A DNA stretch of 64,000 nt from Bradyrhizobium huanghuaihaiense. Its GTDB lineage: Bacteria > Pseudomonadota > Alphaproteobacteria > Rhizobiales > Xanthobacteraceae. Made by a program: the position numbers and the translations under genes. This document shows positions 47,970-57,695 of the stretch, piece by piece. The stretch spans positions 1 to 64,000 of the forward strand of contig NZ_VLLA01000032.1 of NCBI RefSeq assembly GCF_007830635.1, read 5' to 3'. The notes under the pieces are model-generated. The model made no database searches. It worked only from the letters and a program-made list of their open reading frames with translations, and was not told where the DNA came from. Within the stretch, counting starts at the first letter, position 1, and the number at the start of each line of letters is the position of its first letter.

Positions 47970-48610
47970 TGATTTTCCGATACAAAGGCAGCTCGCAGCG
48001 TATTCGCGATCGAAACTGCGCGCTCGCGTTGCGGCCAGACCTTCCAGTCCGCTAGATGCGGATTGCCGTTTTTCCAGGCCACAAGAAACCGCGCGAGCTG
48101 TCGAGGGGTATTCAGTGGTGTCGAATGGATAAACAGGCGGCTCGGATCAGGTGATGTGAGAAGATACTCCGGGTGCAATGCAGCATCATTGAGGGCAGCG
48201 CTAAGCGTCGGAAATTCAATTGTCTGGGCGAAGTACGAGCTGGCAAGAGACGAAACATCTTGAGTGCCCGGAAACAGTAAGAAGTGCGCGTGGAAACAAT
48301 GATGGTCATGTTCATCAGCTGCACAAACCGCCATTCGGCCATGTTCTGTGACAAGGCAGGCGCCATACATGGTAGCGAGCCTCGTGCGGATCATGGCTAG
48401 GAATGCATCACGCTCTGTCCGAAGAGTCGGAGCTATGTCTGCCATCGATCTGGAATGTGCCTTGGCCGCCACAAGGCAGTAGCCATCTACAACCGGGCCC
48501 AACCCAGCCAACGCATAGAAATTTTGGGATTCAAGGAATACCAACTCGGGTGACGGGGAGCATAGAAAGCAATGCCCCCCCGGTGTCTCCTGCCCGCCTG
48601 TCGTGTCCAA
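47963..48610 (-). CDS. HIT-like nucleotide hydrolase/transferase, operon gene 1
   Basis: 215 aa starting at TTG (48610) with AGGTGG just upstream. N-terminal CFLCSPSP is a half zinc knuckle as in many HIT proteins; FYALAGLGPVVDGYCLVAAK matches the second HIT strand pair. HHCFHAHFLLFPG supplies the His triad. HIT enzymes cleave or transfer nucleotidyl groups. A long C-terminal part (about 120-215) is not recognised. It leads a six-gene operon. Confidence 0.72.
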   Translation of the reverse strand: MDTTGGQETPGGHCFLCSPSPELVFLESQNFYALAGLGPVVDGYCLVAAKAHSRSMADIAPTLRTERDAFLAMIRTRLATMYGACLVTEHGRMAVCAADEHDHHCFHAHFLLFPGTQDVSSLASSYFAQTIEFPTLSAALNDAALHPEYLLTSPDPSRLFIHSTPLNTPRQLARFLVAWKNGNPHLADWKVWPQRERAVSIANTLRAAFVSENQC

Positions 48611-48945
48611 GTGGCCACCTGCCGACTGATGAATGCATTGAGAGCACCCAGCAAGTCGTAAAACTGCTAGTTGTCAAACCTAAATTTCTGCTCTCCCCGG
48701 CTTTACACAGGGTCTGGCCCGGACCGAGGTACATCGACACAATGCCTGATCGCGTTTCCGCTTGCCTTGGCTACACGGCCACTTGAGGAACTTCAGCGAT
48801 TTTTGGAAGGCTGGTACAGTTGGGTGGGTACCACAATCCGAGCTTCTTACCCTTGATAAGCCTAGCGAATTTGCTCGCCGCACCTGCCTTTTTGTAGCAG
48901 GGTTTTGTATTCGTGCAATGGCAGCCCAAGCAGGCAAACACTCAA
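48611..48945. other. Divergent gap between the six-gene operon and the GIY-YIG gene
   Basis: 335 bases holding the presumed promoters of both. Short open frames on both strands have no recognisable content. I see no strong palindrome or terminator. Confidence 0.4.
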
Positions 48946-49404
48946 ATGAATAAGCATTTTCATGCTGCAACTTCAGCCATTCCTGAACTTTTCGCTGAAC
49001 TAGCCGCGTCCACGCCCTTCACAGCGAAAGGCGTGTCTATGCAGAAGGGAAGAGCCGGCGTCTACGTTTTCCTAGAGAACGGTGTCCCGGTTCACGTCGG
49101 CCGCACCAGGAACCTCGGCGAGCGCCTCCGCGGCCATATTAGCAAGAGCCACTTTTCCGCTTCATTTGCTTTCAAGCGCACAAGAGCCGTGCACGGTAAA
49201 ACAGCAACGTACCTCACAAAGGGGTCCCGCCGCGACTTGTTGAATGACCCCGATTTCAAGGAGACATTCCATCAACAGGTGCAGCTCGTGAAAGGGATGA
49301 CCGTTCTCTTCGTGGAGGTCACCGACCCCGTTCAGCAATACCTGCTCGAACTGTATGCCCACCTCGAATTCGGGTTACCCTTGGATGAGTTTGACACTCA
49401 CTGA
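48946..49404 (+). CDS. GIY-YIG nuclease-domain protein
   Basis: 152 aa. The domain reads GRAGVYVFLENGVPVHVGRT, RNLGERLRGH: GVY and VHV stand for GIY and YIG, with the conserved Arg two residues on and a later Glu (LLELYAHLEF). Likely DNA-cleaving or degenerate. It stands alone on the plus strand between two minus-strand modules. ATG 48946 or 48913. Confidence 0.8.
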   Translation: MNKHFHAATSAIPELFAELAASTPFTAKGVSMQKGRAGVYVFLENGVPVHVGRTRNLGERLRGHISKSHFSASFAFKRTRAVHGKTATYLTKGSRRDLLNDPDFKETFHQQVQLVKGMTVLFVEVTDPVQQYLLELYAHLEFGLPLDEFDTH

Positions 49405-49446
49405 CTAGGCGCGTCGGCCAGCAAAGCCACAGTAACACCAGCGTCT

Positions 49447-50655
49447 TCACGTTTTTGGCAGCTCTGTGAGCAGGATTGTCAGCGCGTCAACGAAGGCAAG
49501 ACCTGACACATCTAGTGGCCTGCCAAGGTCAAAAGGCACACTCTCGACACGAATGTCTTTCCCGTGGATCATGCGAAAGGGTACATCAAGCAGTGTGGGG
49601 TACACGAGTAGTGCCCGTTTCGCCTGCAGCTCTCGCGCATAGAATGAGATTTGATAGATATCGTCGTCTGACGGCCTTTCGGCCAGCTTGTACTTTGTAT
49701 CAAGGACGGCAACCGGTGAACCGGATACCCCGTCGCAAAGAAGTATATCGACGTTTATTTGAACCTGGAAGTTAGCGTCGAGCCGCGAGCGGTGCTGCGG
49801 CCGAACAATCAGGTTAGCTAGTCCGGCAGTTCGGAGCCACCCCGCCACGAACGCTTCAAATAGCTTTGGCATATCCAGTTCAAACGGAAGAAAAGACCGG
49901 TCTCCAGATTGAATGGTTGGTCCGGTCTGTTCAAGAATGAAACGACAAAGGCCGTGCATCGGAGCATAGTCGTCGTTTAAGCGGTGATAGAACCGGCCTA
50001 TACAGTCTGCCGGAGAGAAATTCTGGAGCGCAATTGCTCCCGACAACACGCGTCGGGCGCGATCAAGATCAGCGCGAACTTGTTCACGCCGAAGCGATTG
50101 ACGTCGCACGACATGGAGCGTCCAATACAGAAGCCTGTTTTCATCAACATCTACAGTGTGCTCTTGATATCTACAGGGCACACTCGGAATGCCCCGCTTG
50201 ATGTTTAGCGCAGCGTTGACCAAATCGATCGAGCCCCTAACAAATGGCAGCTCGTCGTGCTCGCTAACATAGCTCCGATAGAGGCCCTTTCGAGCTCGAT
50301 CCAATACTCTTCGGGCCAATATGGAAACAATGCGCTCATAGATGTCGTCAAGACTTTCGACGAGCGTCTCACCTTCAAACAGACGAAATGATCGAAGATT
50401 GTAAGCAACCTCCAGCATGCCGAAGAGATTTGCGATTGGCACCTTGGGTTTGACGCGAACCATCAGATCCTCGCCAATGGGAATGGATCCGACCACGCCA
50501 CGGGAGCGAAGTCCCAATGTATGTTCATTTAGAACGGACGCGGGCTCAATCTCGAATTTTCGAGAACGCTTTAACGCAAGCAAATCGGCGTCCGCCAAAA
50601 GAGAGCCCGGAAACCGCGTTACTTCCTCTTCCTGAAGTTCGATAATACGTCTCAT
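49447..50655 (-). CDS. mcrC: McrC-type subunit of a type IV restriction system
   Basis: 402 aa. N-terminal beta-rich part (GLRSRGVVGSIPIGEDLMVR, VKPKVPIANLFGMLEVAYNL) and a C-terminal PD-(D/E)XK nuclease (VQINVDILLCDG, VAVLDTKYKLAERPSDDDIY, QISFYARELQAKRALLVYP). McrC joins McrB GTPase rings and cuts DNA with modified bases. It starts four bases after the McrB stop. Confidence 0.9.
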   Translation of the reverse strand: MRRIIELQEEEVTRFPGSLLADADLLALKRSRKFEIEPASVLNEHTLGLRSRGVVGSIPIGEDLMVRVKPKVPIANLFGMLEVAYNLRSFRLFEGETLVESLDDIYERIVSILARRVLDRARKGLYRSYVSEHDELPFVRGSIDLVNAALNIKRGIPSVPCRYQEHTVDVDENRLLYWTLHVVRRQSLRREQVRADLDRARRVLSGAIALQNFSPADCIGRFYHRLNDDYAPMHGLCRFILEQTGPTIQSGDRSFLPFELDMPKLFEAFVAGWLRTAGLANLIVRPQHRSRLDANFQVQINVDILLCDGVSGSPVAVLDTKYKLAERPSDDDIYQISFYARELQAKRALLVYPTLLDVPFRMIHGKDIRVESVPFDLGRPLDVSGLAFVDALTILLTELPKT

Positions 50656-50659
50656 CTAG

Positions 50660-53122
50660 CTATTCAGCTGGCTCTACGCTCTTCCAAGAAGAGAGAACGT
50701 CTTTTGATAGCTTGTGCCAGCGCAGGGGCTCTAACTTGCCCGGCTGGTCATAGAAGTATTCCTCAAGATACGGCTCGATCTCCCCTTCCCAAACGTCCTG
50801 AAGCGTCGTCGCCAAAGCAGCGCCGTCCTTCAAGAAGAAGGAAATCCCTACCTCGTAATTTCGATCGTCGATTGCTGTGTTAACCGTCCTTAGTGCGTGA
50901 ATTAGTCCATCTGCTGCCAGACCGTGTTTCTCAAGCTGGCTTCGCATAACATCGTAGTCCGGAGCTAAGTGGATAAAGCTAAAGCGGCGGCGGAGAGCGT
51001 GATCCACCAACGCTATCGACCTATCCGCCGTATTCATTGCGCCTATGATATAGACGTTCTGGGGGATGCCGAACCGCGCCTCCTCGCCGGCAAGCGGGAT
51101 AACTTGATCTCGATACTCAAGCAGGTACATCAACTCGCCGAAAATGCGCGAAAGATTTCCGCGATTGATCTCGTCAATGATCAGCACGCAGGGGGAGCCA
51201 TCAGTAACGTCTCTTGCCGCCCGACAAAATCGCAAAAATCTCCCGGGAATGCGCTCAAATAGGATCTGCCCGTCGCGGGTAACCGGTCGGATGCCGTGCA
51301 TGAAGTCCTCGTAACCGTAAGACGGATGGAACTGGACCAAATCCACCATGCCATGAGTACCGGACGTTAGAACGCGGGCCAAACGTTCGGCCACAAACGT
51401 CTTTCCTGTTCCAGGAGGCCCCTGAAACACAAGTTGCTGCTTACGCTTCAGTCGCGCCAGCCAGAGACTGATAGTTTCCGGCGGGATAGCAGTTTCTGCC
51501 GAAAAATCCTCTATGCTATAAATCGGCGCCTTTGCCGTCACAGTTGCGGCCGCCGCTGGCGTAGGAGCGGAAGTCCCTACGAGCTGCTCAAGTTCTTCGA
51601 TGAGCTCTTCGTCATCCGTAATCTCGGTAAGTGTCTTCATCGGCAACAGGCGGTGGGAAGCGGTCGGCCACGAACCGCTGTTCTGCCAAACCACATCGCG
51701 TACATGCCGGAAGAAGGGACGCTCCGCCTCGAAACGATAAACTGACTGAACAGTCCCGAACCCAATTATCTCTCGGCGCCCGCGCTTCACAAAGATCAAG
51801 TCGCCGGGGTTAATCCGGTGGGCAAAATCGAGACACTGGTTCGCGTTGATAAGTGACTGGGGCTCAGACGATACCTGATCCATACGCGCCTTAATTGCTT
51901 CCGCTGTTGCATAAGAACTGAGATCCCCAACGTTATCCCAGCCGATGGCTGCAATCCCGGCATCACGGAAGTCGTCCCAATGGGCGGCCTTAGAGCCCGG
52001 CGCGTATAGCCAGTACCGCTTTTGCTCGACTGATGTGGGCAACTTAGGTTCGGTTGTCACCATAGGCTCAACATCGAGATCCTGGAGGAGCGGAGCTAAC
52101 GGGTCGGCTAAATGGCGTCCGGTCTCTGCGCGGTAAACGCTGTCGAGCAGGGAAACAAGGATATCGGGCGCCTCGGTGAGATATCCGCCTTGATGAAGGT
52201 CTAGGTCGGGATCATAGAACAGGTTGGAATATTGCTTTCTGATTGCAACAAGGCGAGCACGCGTTCGCTGATCTGCCTCAAGCCTCGTGCGCGCTAGAGG
52301 TGGGACTAGCTCCGTGAACTTGCGCAATGGGATACGGTAGCAGGCCAAGCCGGCCCAATTCGTGCCAGCAATCCCGACAAAGTTAGTCTCGGCAAACCCA
52401 TCGGCGATAGAGTACCCGGTGAATGCAGCATTATCGGTAAGATGAAGAATGATGTCGCCCGGCTGGACAAGCCGCATGTTTCGATAGATGTCGGCACCAT
52501 TCTGCGCCCTTAGTGGTGACCACAACGCGGAACCGAGCGCGTGTGGTCCATTCTTTCGATCAATCCTTCCTTCGACCAGCGTCTTTTCGACCCAAACCTC
52601 GGGATGCTGACGCAGTAGAAGCCGCCAAGAACCATGCGTCGAATTGTCGAGGATACCAGCATCAACAAGCTTGAACCGAGCGTACCTAACGCGATTTTGC
52701 CAATGGTTCTCGTTGGAATTCTCCATTAACTTCGAGCGAAGGCGTTCCGGAAGCTCGAACCGATCGGCAAGAACTTGGTATGCTTCAGCAGGTTCCACTG
52801 AAGACGGAGCTCTAGCCAAGAGGACATCGTGCAGCGCTGACCGAACTTCGCTTTCAGTTGGCAATCGCAAGGGTTCAATTTGAAAACCAAGTTTACGGAC
52901 GAAGTTATTGGCCTCTGAACCGCCGCTAAATTCAGAAGTGGCCACTCCAGTTGCCTGTGAGACAATCTCTTTGACGGGGTAGAGGCGCCCGTTCTTTGCT
53001 ATTGCGTGCTTGTAGCTCGCGTTCTCCTCCCAGCCTTGCCACTTCGATAATTCGCGCCCGTCGCGGTCGAACTCGGCCAGCGCTTCATCAATTCGTTCGG
53101 GCGCAATGGCAGGTAACGGCAT
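50660..53122 (-). CDS. mcrB: McrB-type AAA+ GTPase with multi-part DNA-sensing N-terminus
   Basis: 820 aa. Parts: ScoMcrA-like head (1-85; RLYPVKEIVSQATGV, EFSGGSEANNFVRKLGF); Mrr-type winged helix (about 110-170; WQNRVRYARFKLVDAGIL); EVE/PUA-like fold (about 195-290; NMRLVQPGDIILHLTDNAAF); second EVE/PUA-like fold (about 368-500; WLYAPGSKAAHWDDFRDAGI, NPGDLIFVKRGRR). The McrB motor follows: Walker A VFQGPPGTGKT (568-575), Walker B VLIIDEINRGN (645-655), sensor MNTADRSIALVDHALRRRF (696-714). The stacked modules probably detect modified bases. Confidence 0.92.
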   Translation of the reverse strand: MPLPAIAPERIDEALAEFDRDGRELSKWQGWEENASYKHAIAKNGRLYPVKEIVSQATGVATSEFSGGSEANNFVRKLGFQIEPLRLPTESEVRSALHDVLLARAPSSVEPAEAYQVLADRFELPERLRSKLMENSNENHWQNRVRYARFKLVDAGILDNSTHGSWRLLLRQHPEVWVEKTLVEGRIDRKNGPHALGSALWSPLRAQNGADIYRNMRLVQPGDIILHLTDNAAFTGYSIADGFAETNFVGIAGTNWAGLACYRIPLRKFTELVPPLARTRLEADQRTRARLVAIRKQYSNLFYDPDLDLHQGGYLTEAPDILVSLLDSVYRAETGRHLADPLAPLLQDLDVEPMVTTEPKLPTSVEQKRYWLYAPGSKAAHWDDFRDAGIAAIGWDNVGDLSSYATAEAIKARMDQVSSEPQSLINANQCLDFAHRINPGDLIFVKRGRREIIGFGTVQSVYRFEAERPFFRHVRDVVWQNSGSWPTASHRLLPMKTLTEITDDEELIEELEQLVGTSAPTPAAAATVTAKAPIYSIEDFSAETAIPPETISLWLARLKRKQQLVFQGPPGTGKTFVAERLARVLTSGTHGMVDLVQFHPSYGYEDFMHGIRPVTRDGQILFERIPGRFLRFCRAARDVTDGSPCVLIIDEINRGNLSRIFGELMYLLEYRDQVIPLAGEEARFGIPQNVYIIGAMNTADRSIALVDHALRRRFSFIHLAPDYDVMRSQLEKHGLAADGLIHALRTVNTAIDDRNYEVGISFFLKDGAALATTLQDVWEGEIEPYLEEYFYDQPGKLEPLRWHKLSKDVLSSWKSVEPAE

Positions 53123-53208
53123 ATTTCACCTTAGCTCTTTGGATCTGTGACAACGACTTCCGACCAATCTCGATCGACGACCACTCATCGGGTATGTATC
53201 TCGCGGCT

Positions 53209-53760
53209 CTAAGGCCACTTGGCAACCATCGCCGTTAGAATGGCTTGAAGAACGCTCGACGCCTCGCCATCATAATCTGTAAGCATCTGACGAAGGTCAA
53301 AAACTGGATGCGTCACGGTCCCTCCAGCATCCCAAAGCTCGTAGGTTATTCGGTTGTAGTCACCGAAGGATCGCCCCATGAATGCTCGCTGGACATTGGG
53401 CACTCCGATAGCGCGCCTTGACGGATGCCCTGCGCAGAGATTTCGCAGGTCTCGCAATTGCGACCAATACGGGCGCGCTAGAGCGATGGGTCTCCCACCC
53501 ACAACGACACTGTACAATTCAACAATCGCATCTTGTTGTATGACCACAGCCTGCATAACGCCCCAAAATTCTATGTAGGCCTGCATCGGATTGGGGGAGA
53601 AGTTCGCGCGCATATGCGCATCGAGCGCCTCACCAGTATCTTGAATGAGATACATCGACGTATAGTAGGCAGCAAAGTCGTCACCATGGAGAGCGCCGTG
53701 GGCCGTTGAGTTGTGAAACCTATCGTAGATCTGGGATCGCACATTTATCGTTTTCTGCAT
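53209..53760 (-). CDS. Small protein with HEPN-like RxxxxxH motif
   Basis: 183 aa, helical. SQLRDLRNLCAGHPSRRAIG contains Arg followed five residues later by His, the usual active-site spacing (R-x4-6-H) of HEPN RNases. The rest is unrecognised. It follows the larger HEPN gene by 11 bases, so they are co-transcribed. HEPN assignment is tentative. Confidence 0.6.
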   Translation of the reverse strand: MQKTINVRSQIYDRFHNSTAHGALHGDDFAAYYTSMYLIQDTGEALDAHMRANFSPNPMQAYIEFWGVMQAVVIQQDAIVELYSVVVGGRPIALARPYWSQLRDLRNLCAGHPSRRAIGVPNVQRAFMGRSFGDYNRITYELWDAGGTVTHPVFDLRQMLTDYDGEASSVLQAILTAMVAKWP

Positions 53761-53771
53761 CGCACTCTCAA

Positions 53772-55541
53772 TTAAGGGGCCACACCAACCAATCGCTGCA
53801 GATCCTCTCGGCTAAGCGGCTTTGCACCTCGTGCGGGGAAATGACGCTTAAAGATCCCATACTCAACCCCAATCTCCGCAACGACCTGATCAATATTCGA
53901 GCGCTGCTCATCTTTTCTCGCTCGATTGACAATTGTTGCGATCGATCCTCGATAGTATTCGAAGAGATTGAGGATCAGGGACTGAAGATAAGAAGGCACT
54001 CGCCCGGAGTGAACGAGCTGATTTCGCGCCCTGTAGATCCTATGGATTTGCCACTGAACACGCTTTTCATGCCCCCCTATGGCGGCAGCCGCTTCCATTG
54101 AAACACTATAATCACGATGCAGCTTGAAGAGGCGATGCAATGCGAGCGGATTATCGCCGCATAGCGCACATAGCTCTTCGCGCAACGCTTCATTCTCCTG
54201 CAAGCATAACACCGCGGCAAAGTTCGTGTGCGCATCTTGATTACCGAAATTCGCTTCTCGCCGGAGTATCTTGTTTAACCTACTTCGATAGGAAACCAGG
54301 AGCTCCTCGTAAACCGCCACAAATTGTCGTCGAACATGTCGCAGACAGATGCATGGAACGAGGTGATGAACGTAGTGTAGAATGCGTGGAGCACCGCGAG
54401 GCGGGTCGCTGAGCAGCACTTCAACAGCCGACCATAGTGAAATCAATTGATTTTCAGTACTCGGCGATGTGCGAGCAAGCGCCGCCGTATTTATTGAGCT
54501 AAGCAGCCTCTCTGTAGAAGCATTATCGAAATTCTCAAGTACCCGCTTCGTGTAGGCTCGCGTGTTTTGCAAACGTCGCCCGGCCGTCACAGACCCGGCT
54601 GCGGGGCGATCAAAAGATAGACTTCGGCCTCGAAATGCACGACCCCAATTTGCTTTGTCGTCATGTACGTACATCCATTCCTGCCAACGACACGCCATAC
54701 CGTCCGGAGAGAGATATGTCAGCGCCCGAGTATGCGTCAGAACCTGATGCACGTCGTTTATGGCGCGGTACCAGTCGACCGCCTTCACACGCGAGATGAT
54801 GACACTGTCGAATGGCGGTGTAAAAGCAAACGCGAGAGCGTCGCGCGCTGGCTGCGGGATATTGAACTCATTGGCGGTCTCGAACCCAAGAGGATACACA
54901 TAGGTTCGAAACTCTGAAGAGACCGGCGTATAGACTGTGTAGTCGACGTCGTCACCCTTCAGTCTCGCGAAGAAATCAGCGAGCGTTTGGGTGCCCGCAT
55001 GCTGCATATCACCACTGAAGAACGTCGCCTCGATCATCTCCTCCAGATACTGCTTGGAGTAACCCGCGTTAATGAGGTGGCTGCTGTAGAACCCACAGCA
55101 TTGCCGCAGCTCAATTTTGCGGCTTCCATCGGTCAACAGATCAAGGATACGAGCCTCCAGTCTGGATTTGTATGAACCAACAAGAAGGCGCTTAATGAGC
55201 TGAACCGTCGCGACGAGGTCCGTGAGTAGAAATTTTGGCTGTTTCGTTAGCTCCTGCAGAGAAACTAGCTCTAGACCTACCGTTGACTTCGCGACCGGAT
55301 CCCTGCCAAGCGACCAAAGCACCTCCTCGACTACAGGCTCCAACGTTTCACGAGGAACGCGGTCTCGTTGAACGTCGTCGAGCAAGGTCAAGGCCTCGCT
55401 CAGTCTTGAAAGGGTATCCAAGGCGTAAACTCTGAAACTCTCAAAGCTATACTCACCGAGCATTTCATTGAAAAGCTGTGCGCAGAATTTTACAGATCGG
55501 CCTTCGTCACTGGTAGGCCACGCGTACTTGGTTGGACGCAT
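53772..55541 (-). CDS. HEPN-domain protein, candidate abortive-infection RNase
   Basis: 589 aa. The C-terminal third has ENQLISLWSAVEVLLSDP and QIHRIYRARNQLVHSGRVPS, where RNQLVH is the R-x4-H motif of Apea/AbiJ-like HEPN nucleases. The N-terminal 350 residues are not recognised and may sense the trigger. Expected role: cleaving RNA on infection. Upstream of the small HEPN-like gene and McrBC on the same strand. Confidence 0.7.
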   Translation of the reverse strand: MRPTKYAWPTSDEGRSVKFCAQLFNEMLGEYSFESFRVYALDTLSRLSEALTLLDDVQRDRVPRETLEPVVEEVLWSLGRDPVAKSTVGLELVSLQELTKQPKFLLTDLVATVQLIKRLLVGSYKSRLEARILDLLTDGSRKIELRQCCGFYSSHLINAGYSKQYLEEMIEATFFSGDMQHAGTQTLADFFARLKGDDVDYTVYTPVSSEFRTYVYPLGFETANEFNIPQPARDALAFAFTPPFDSVIISRVKAVDWYRAINDVHQVLTHTRALTYLSPDGMACRWQEWMYVHDDKANWGRAFRGRSLSFDRPAAGSVTAGRRLQNTRAYTKRVLENFDNASTERLLSSINTAALARTSPSTENQLISLWSAVEVLLSDPPRGAPRILHYVHHLVPCICLRHVRRQFVAVYEELLVSYRSRLNKILRREANFGNQDAHTNFAAVLCLQENEALREELCALCGDNPLALHRLFKLHRDYSVSMEAAAAIGGHEKRVQWQIHRIYRARNQLVHSGRVPSYLQSLILNLFEYYRGSIATIVNRARKDEQRSNIDQVVAEIGVEYGIFKRHFPARGAKPLSREDLQRLVGVAP

Positions 55542-55784
55542 CGATCATTCAGCCCCGTATTTGAATGCGCATGATGTGCGACGAGGCCGTTCATCAAACG
55601 CAGCAGAACGCTTAGATCAACTCACCGAATTCTCAATCTTCCAAATGGAAGACGGAGCTAGCCGTCGTGTACTGAAATGTTTCACGTGAGAACACACTCG
55701 TCATGAATAGCTTAGCTTCCCTCTAAAACGAACCGACCAGATATTGGCCACGCTGGCACCCAAGCAAGTCGGCCTAACTGGCGG

Positions 55785-57494
55785 TCAAGTGCGATCCATC
55801 GCAAGCTCTTGCGACTTCCAAGTAATCACCGCCAAGTTTTTACCCTTTCCATTCCAGCTACCGCCAAACGCGACGAAGCGATGGGGACCCGCGCCTATGA
55901 CGCCCCGGACCGTAAACCCTGTATCAATTGCCCCGATCTCGGCTGCCGAGTTGAGGTCGATGGCTATGATCTTGCCGGTCTCGGTCCCAACACAAATGCA
56001 GTGCTCTCCCAAAGGAAACAAGCAGGTGTACTTTTCGTCACTGGATGAAATGACCAATCGTGTAAATACGCCCTGCGCCAAATTTACCGTCGCAATAGTG
56101 CCTAAGCCGCAGACCGCGAGAGTATGCTCATCAACAACCACGACATCATTTATCGGCTGCTCCATCCGCACCCGGCGCTTGATGTCTAGCTCCTCATCAA
56201 CGAAAAGCAGCTCAGACCCACTCGCAACGATCAAATTGTCATCGACAACAAGAATGCGGTTGATGGACCGCTTCATTTGAATGTGAGCTTGCTCGGAAAA
56301 CCGCGAAGCCATCGTCCAACGACGAAGCGAGCCTTCACGAGAGCCAGTCACAAGCGCGCCTTCTGACCCTTTTGCCCCCCACCCCGGATAGACGACTGCC
56401 ATAACGCGCTCTCGATATGGCGCAGTGACCGTGGATTGCCTCCTACCCACTGTCGCGGCCATACCAAGTCCACCATCAGTACCAAAAGCCGTCATTTCGC
56501 CAAACGAACAGGCGGCGTTGATTGTGTCTTCACTAATTCTACGTTGGTCCGTAACTCTCGCGGATGCAGTATCAAAGAGGGTAGCCAAGCCGTCGCGCCC
56601 ACCAAGCAAGATCATGCCCGCACCCGTAGGATAGCCGCAAAGCAGCGCAGGCCCCTGATGGGCCGTTTGCAACCGCATCTCAATCTGACGGTCTGGCAGC
56701 GGCTCCTCTCCGAAGATTGCCTTTAGGAACTGACCTACCATTTTGGTAAAGCGTCCGCCCTTTTCGGCAAGACTTGACCACTCGGTGAGAAAGTCCTTCG
56801 TGGCGCCGTACGCTTTTCCGATCTGAGCAACCAGGTCACGAAGGCTAGCGAGTACTCTGTCGGCACCTTCGGTAAGAAGTTTAAATGTACCTTGCAGAAC
56901 AACGCTCTGTTCAAGCGACAACTTTATCGCAAAAACACTTGCGCTCAGGCGCTCGATGATGAGTTTGGCGTTCTTGAACAGCTCAATGTTCAACTTTTCG
57001 ATCTTGATAAAGTTGACCTCGATCCGCCTGTGCGAGACGTAAGTCTGCGTTAGGAGCTCGGTCGCTTCCTTTTTCAGAACATCGACCGCGGTCGCGGCTT
57101 GGACAGTTGGTATTTGCGGTCCTTCTCGGCCCCGGGCTAGATGACGCTGTGCTTCCGAAAGTTGGTCGGCTCCGAGTGCTCTTAATGCGCGTTCTAAGTC
57201 GGCGTAGAGGCGATCAAGACCGGAGAGAAGCTGCTCTACCGAATGTTCACCCTCATCGCCTTCGTCTCGAAGCCGGTTCCGAAGATTGTACAAGCCGTCT
57301 CGGATAATCAGGATCCGTTCGAGGTCATCAGCACGCCAGTCGCTCGGGTCGAGCCCAAACGAAATGCACAGAGCATTCAAACTGACCGTATCGAGATATT
57401 GCCCCACGGGAACATTCAAACCGTGCTGGGCTAACTGGGAAAGGCGCTCAGCCCCCTCCCTAACCCGCAAAAGCAGTTGCTCGCGCTGATCCAT
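55785..57494 (-). CDS. Coiled-coil plus beta-propeller protein, first gene of the McrBC cluster
   Basis: 569 aa. The N-terminal half is helical with a long heptad-rich stretch (about 150-270; EVNFIKIEKLNIELFKNAKL). The C-terminal half (about 290-569) has WD40-like blades: GGRDGLATLFDTASARVTDQ, VTGSREGSLRRWTMA, LGTIATVNLAQGVF, GTETGKIIAIDLNSAAEIGA. ATG 57494 has GGAGGT just upstream. It could be a sensor or scaffold. The 243-base gap to the next gene leaves its operon membership uncertain. Confidence 0.65.
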   Translation of the reverse strand: MDQREQLLLRVREGAERLSQLAQHGLNVPVGQYLDTVSLNALCISFGLDPSDWRADDLERILIIRDGLYNLRNRLRDEGDEGEHSVEQLLSGLDRLYADLERALRALGADQLSEAQRHLARGREGPQIPTVQAATAVDVLKKEATELLTQTYVSHRRIEVNFIKIEKLNIELFKNAKLIIERLSASVFAIKLSLEQSVVLQGTFKLLTEGADRVLASLRDLVAQIGKAYGATKDFLTEWSSLAEKGGRFTKMVGQFLKAIFGEEPLPDRQIEMRLQTAHQGPALLCGYPTGAGMILLGGRDGLATLFDTASARVTDQRRISEDTINAACSFGEMTAFGTDGGLGMAATVGRRQSTVTAPYRERVMAVVYPGWGAKGSEGALVTGSREGSLRRWTMASRFSEQAHIQMKRSINRILVVDDNLIVASGSELLFVDEELDIKRRVRMEQPINDVVVVDEHTLAVCGLGTIATVNLAQGVFTRLVISSSDEKYTCLFPLGEHCICVGTETGKIIAIDLNSAAEIGAIDTGFTVRGVIGAGPHRFVAFGGSWNGKGKNLAVITWKSQELAMDRT

Positions 57495-57695
57495 AAGACC
57501 TCCGGTAGTGCGAACGTAGCTCGAACATCGCGGATTGCCCACGCCGTCAGACCGTTACCCACTCTGTTTTTGACGTCCCCAGTCATTACTCAGCCCTCGC
57601 GTGCATAAGGTTGCCAGAGCCGAAGAAATGCTTGCTTCTCGGAGGCGGGTCGTATCTAATTCTCAGGAAAAAGATACGGAATGGGACGTTAAGTC

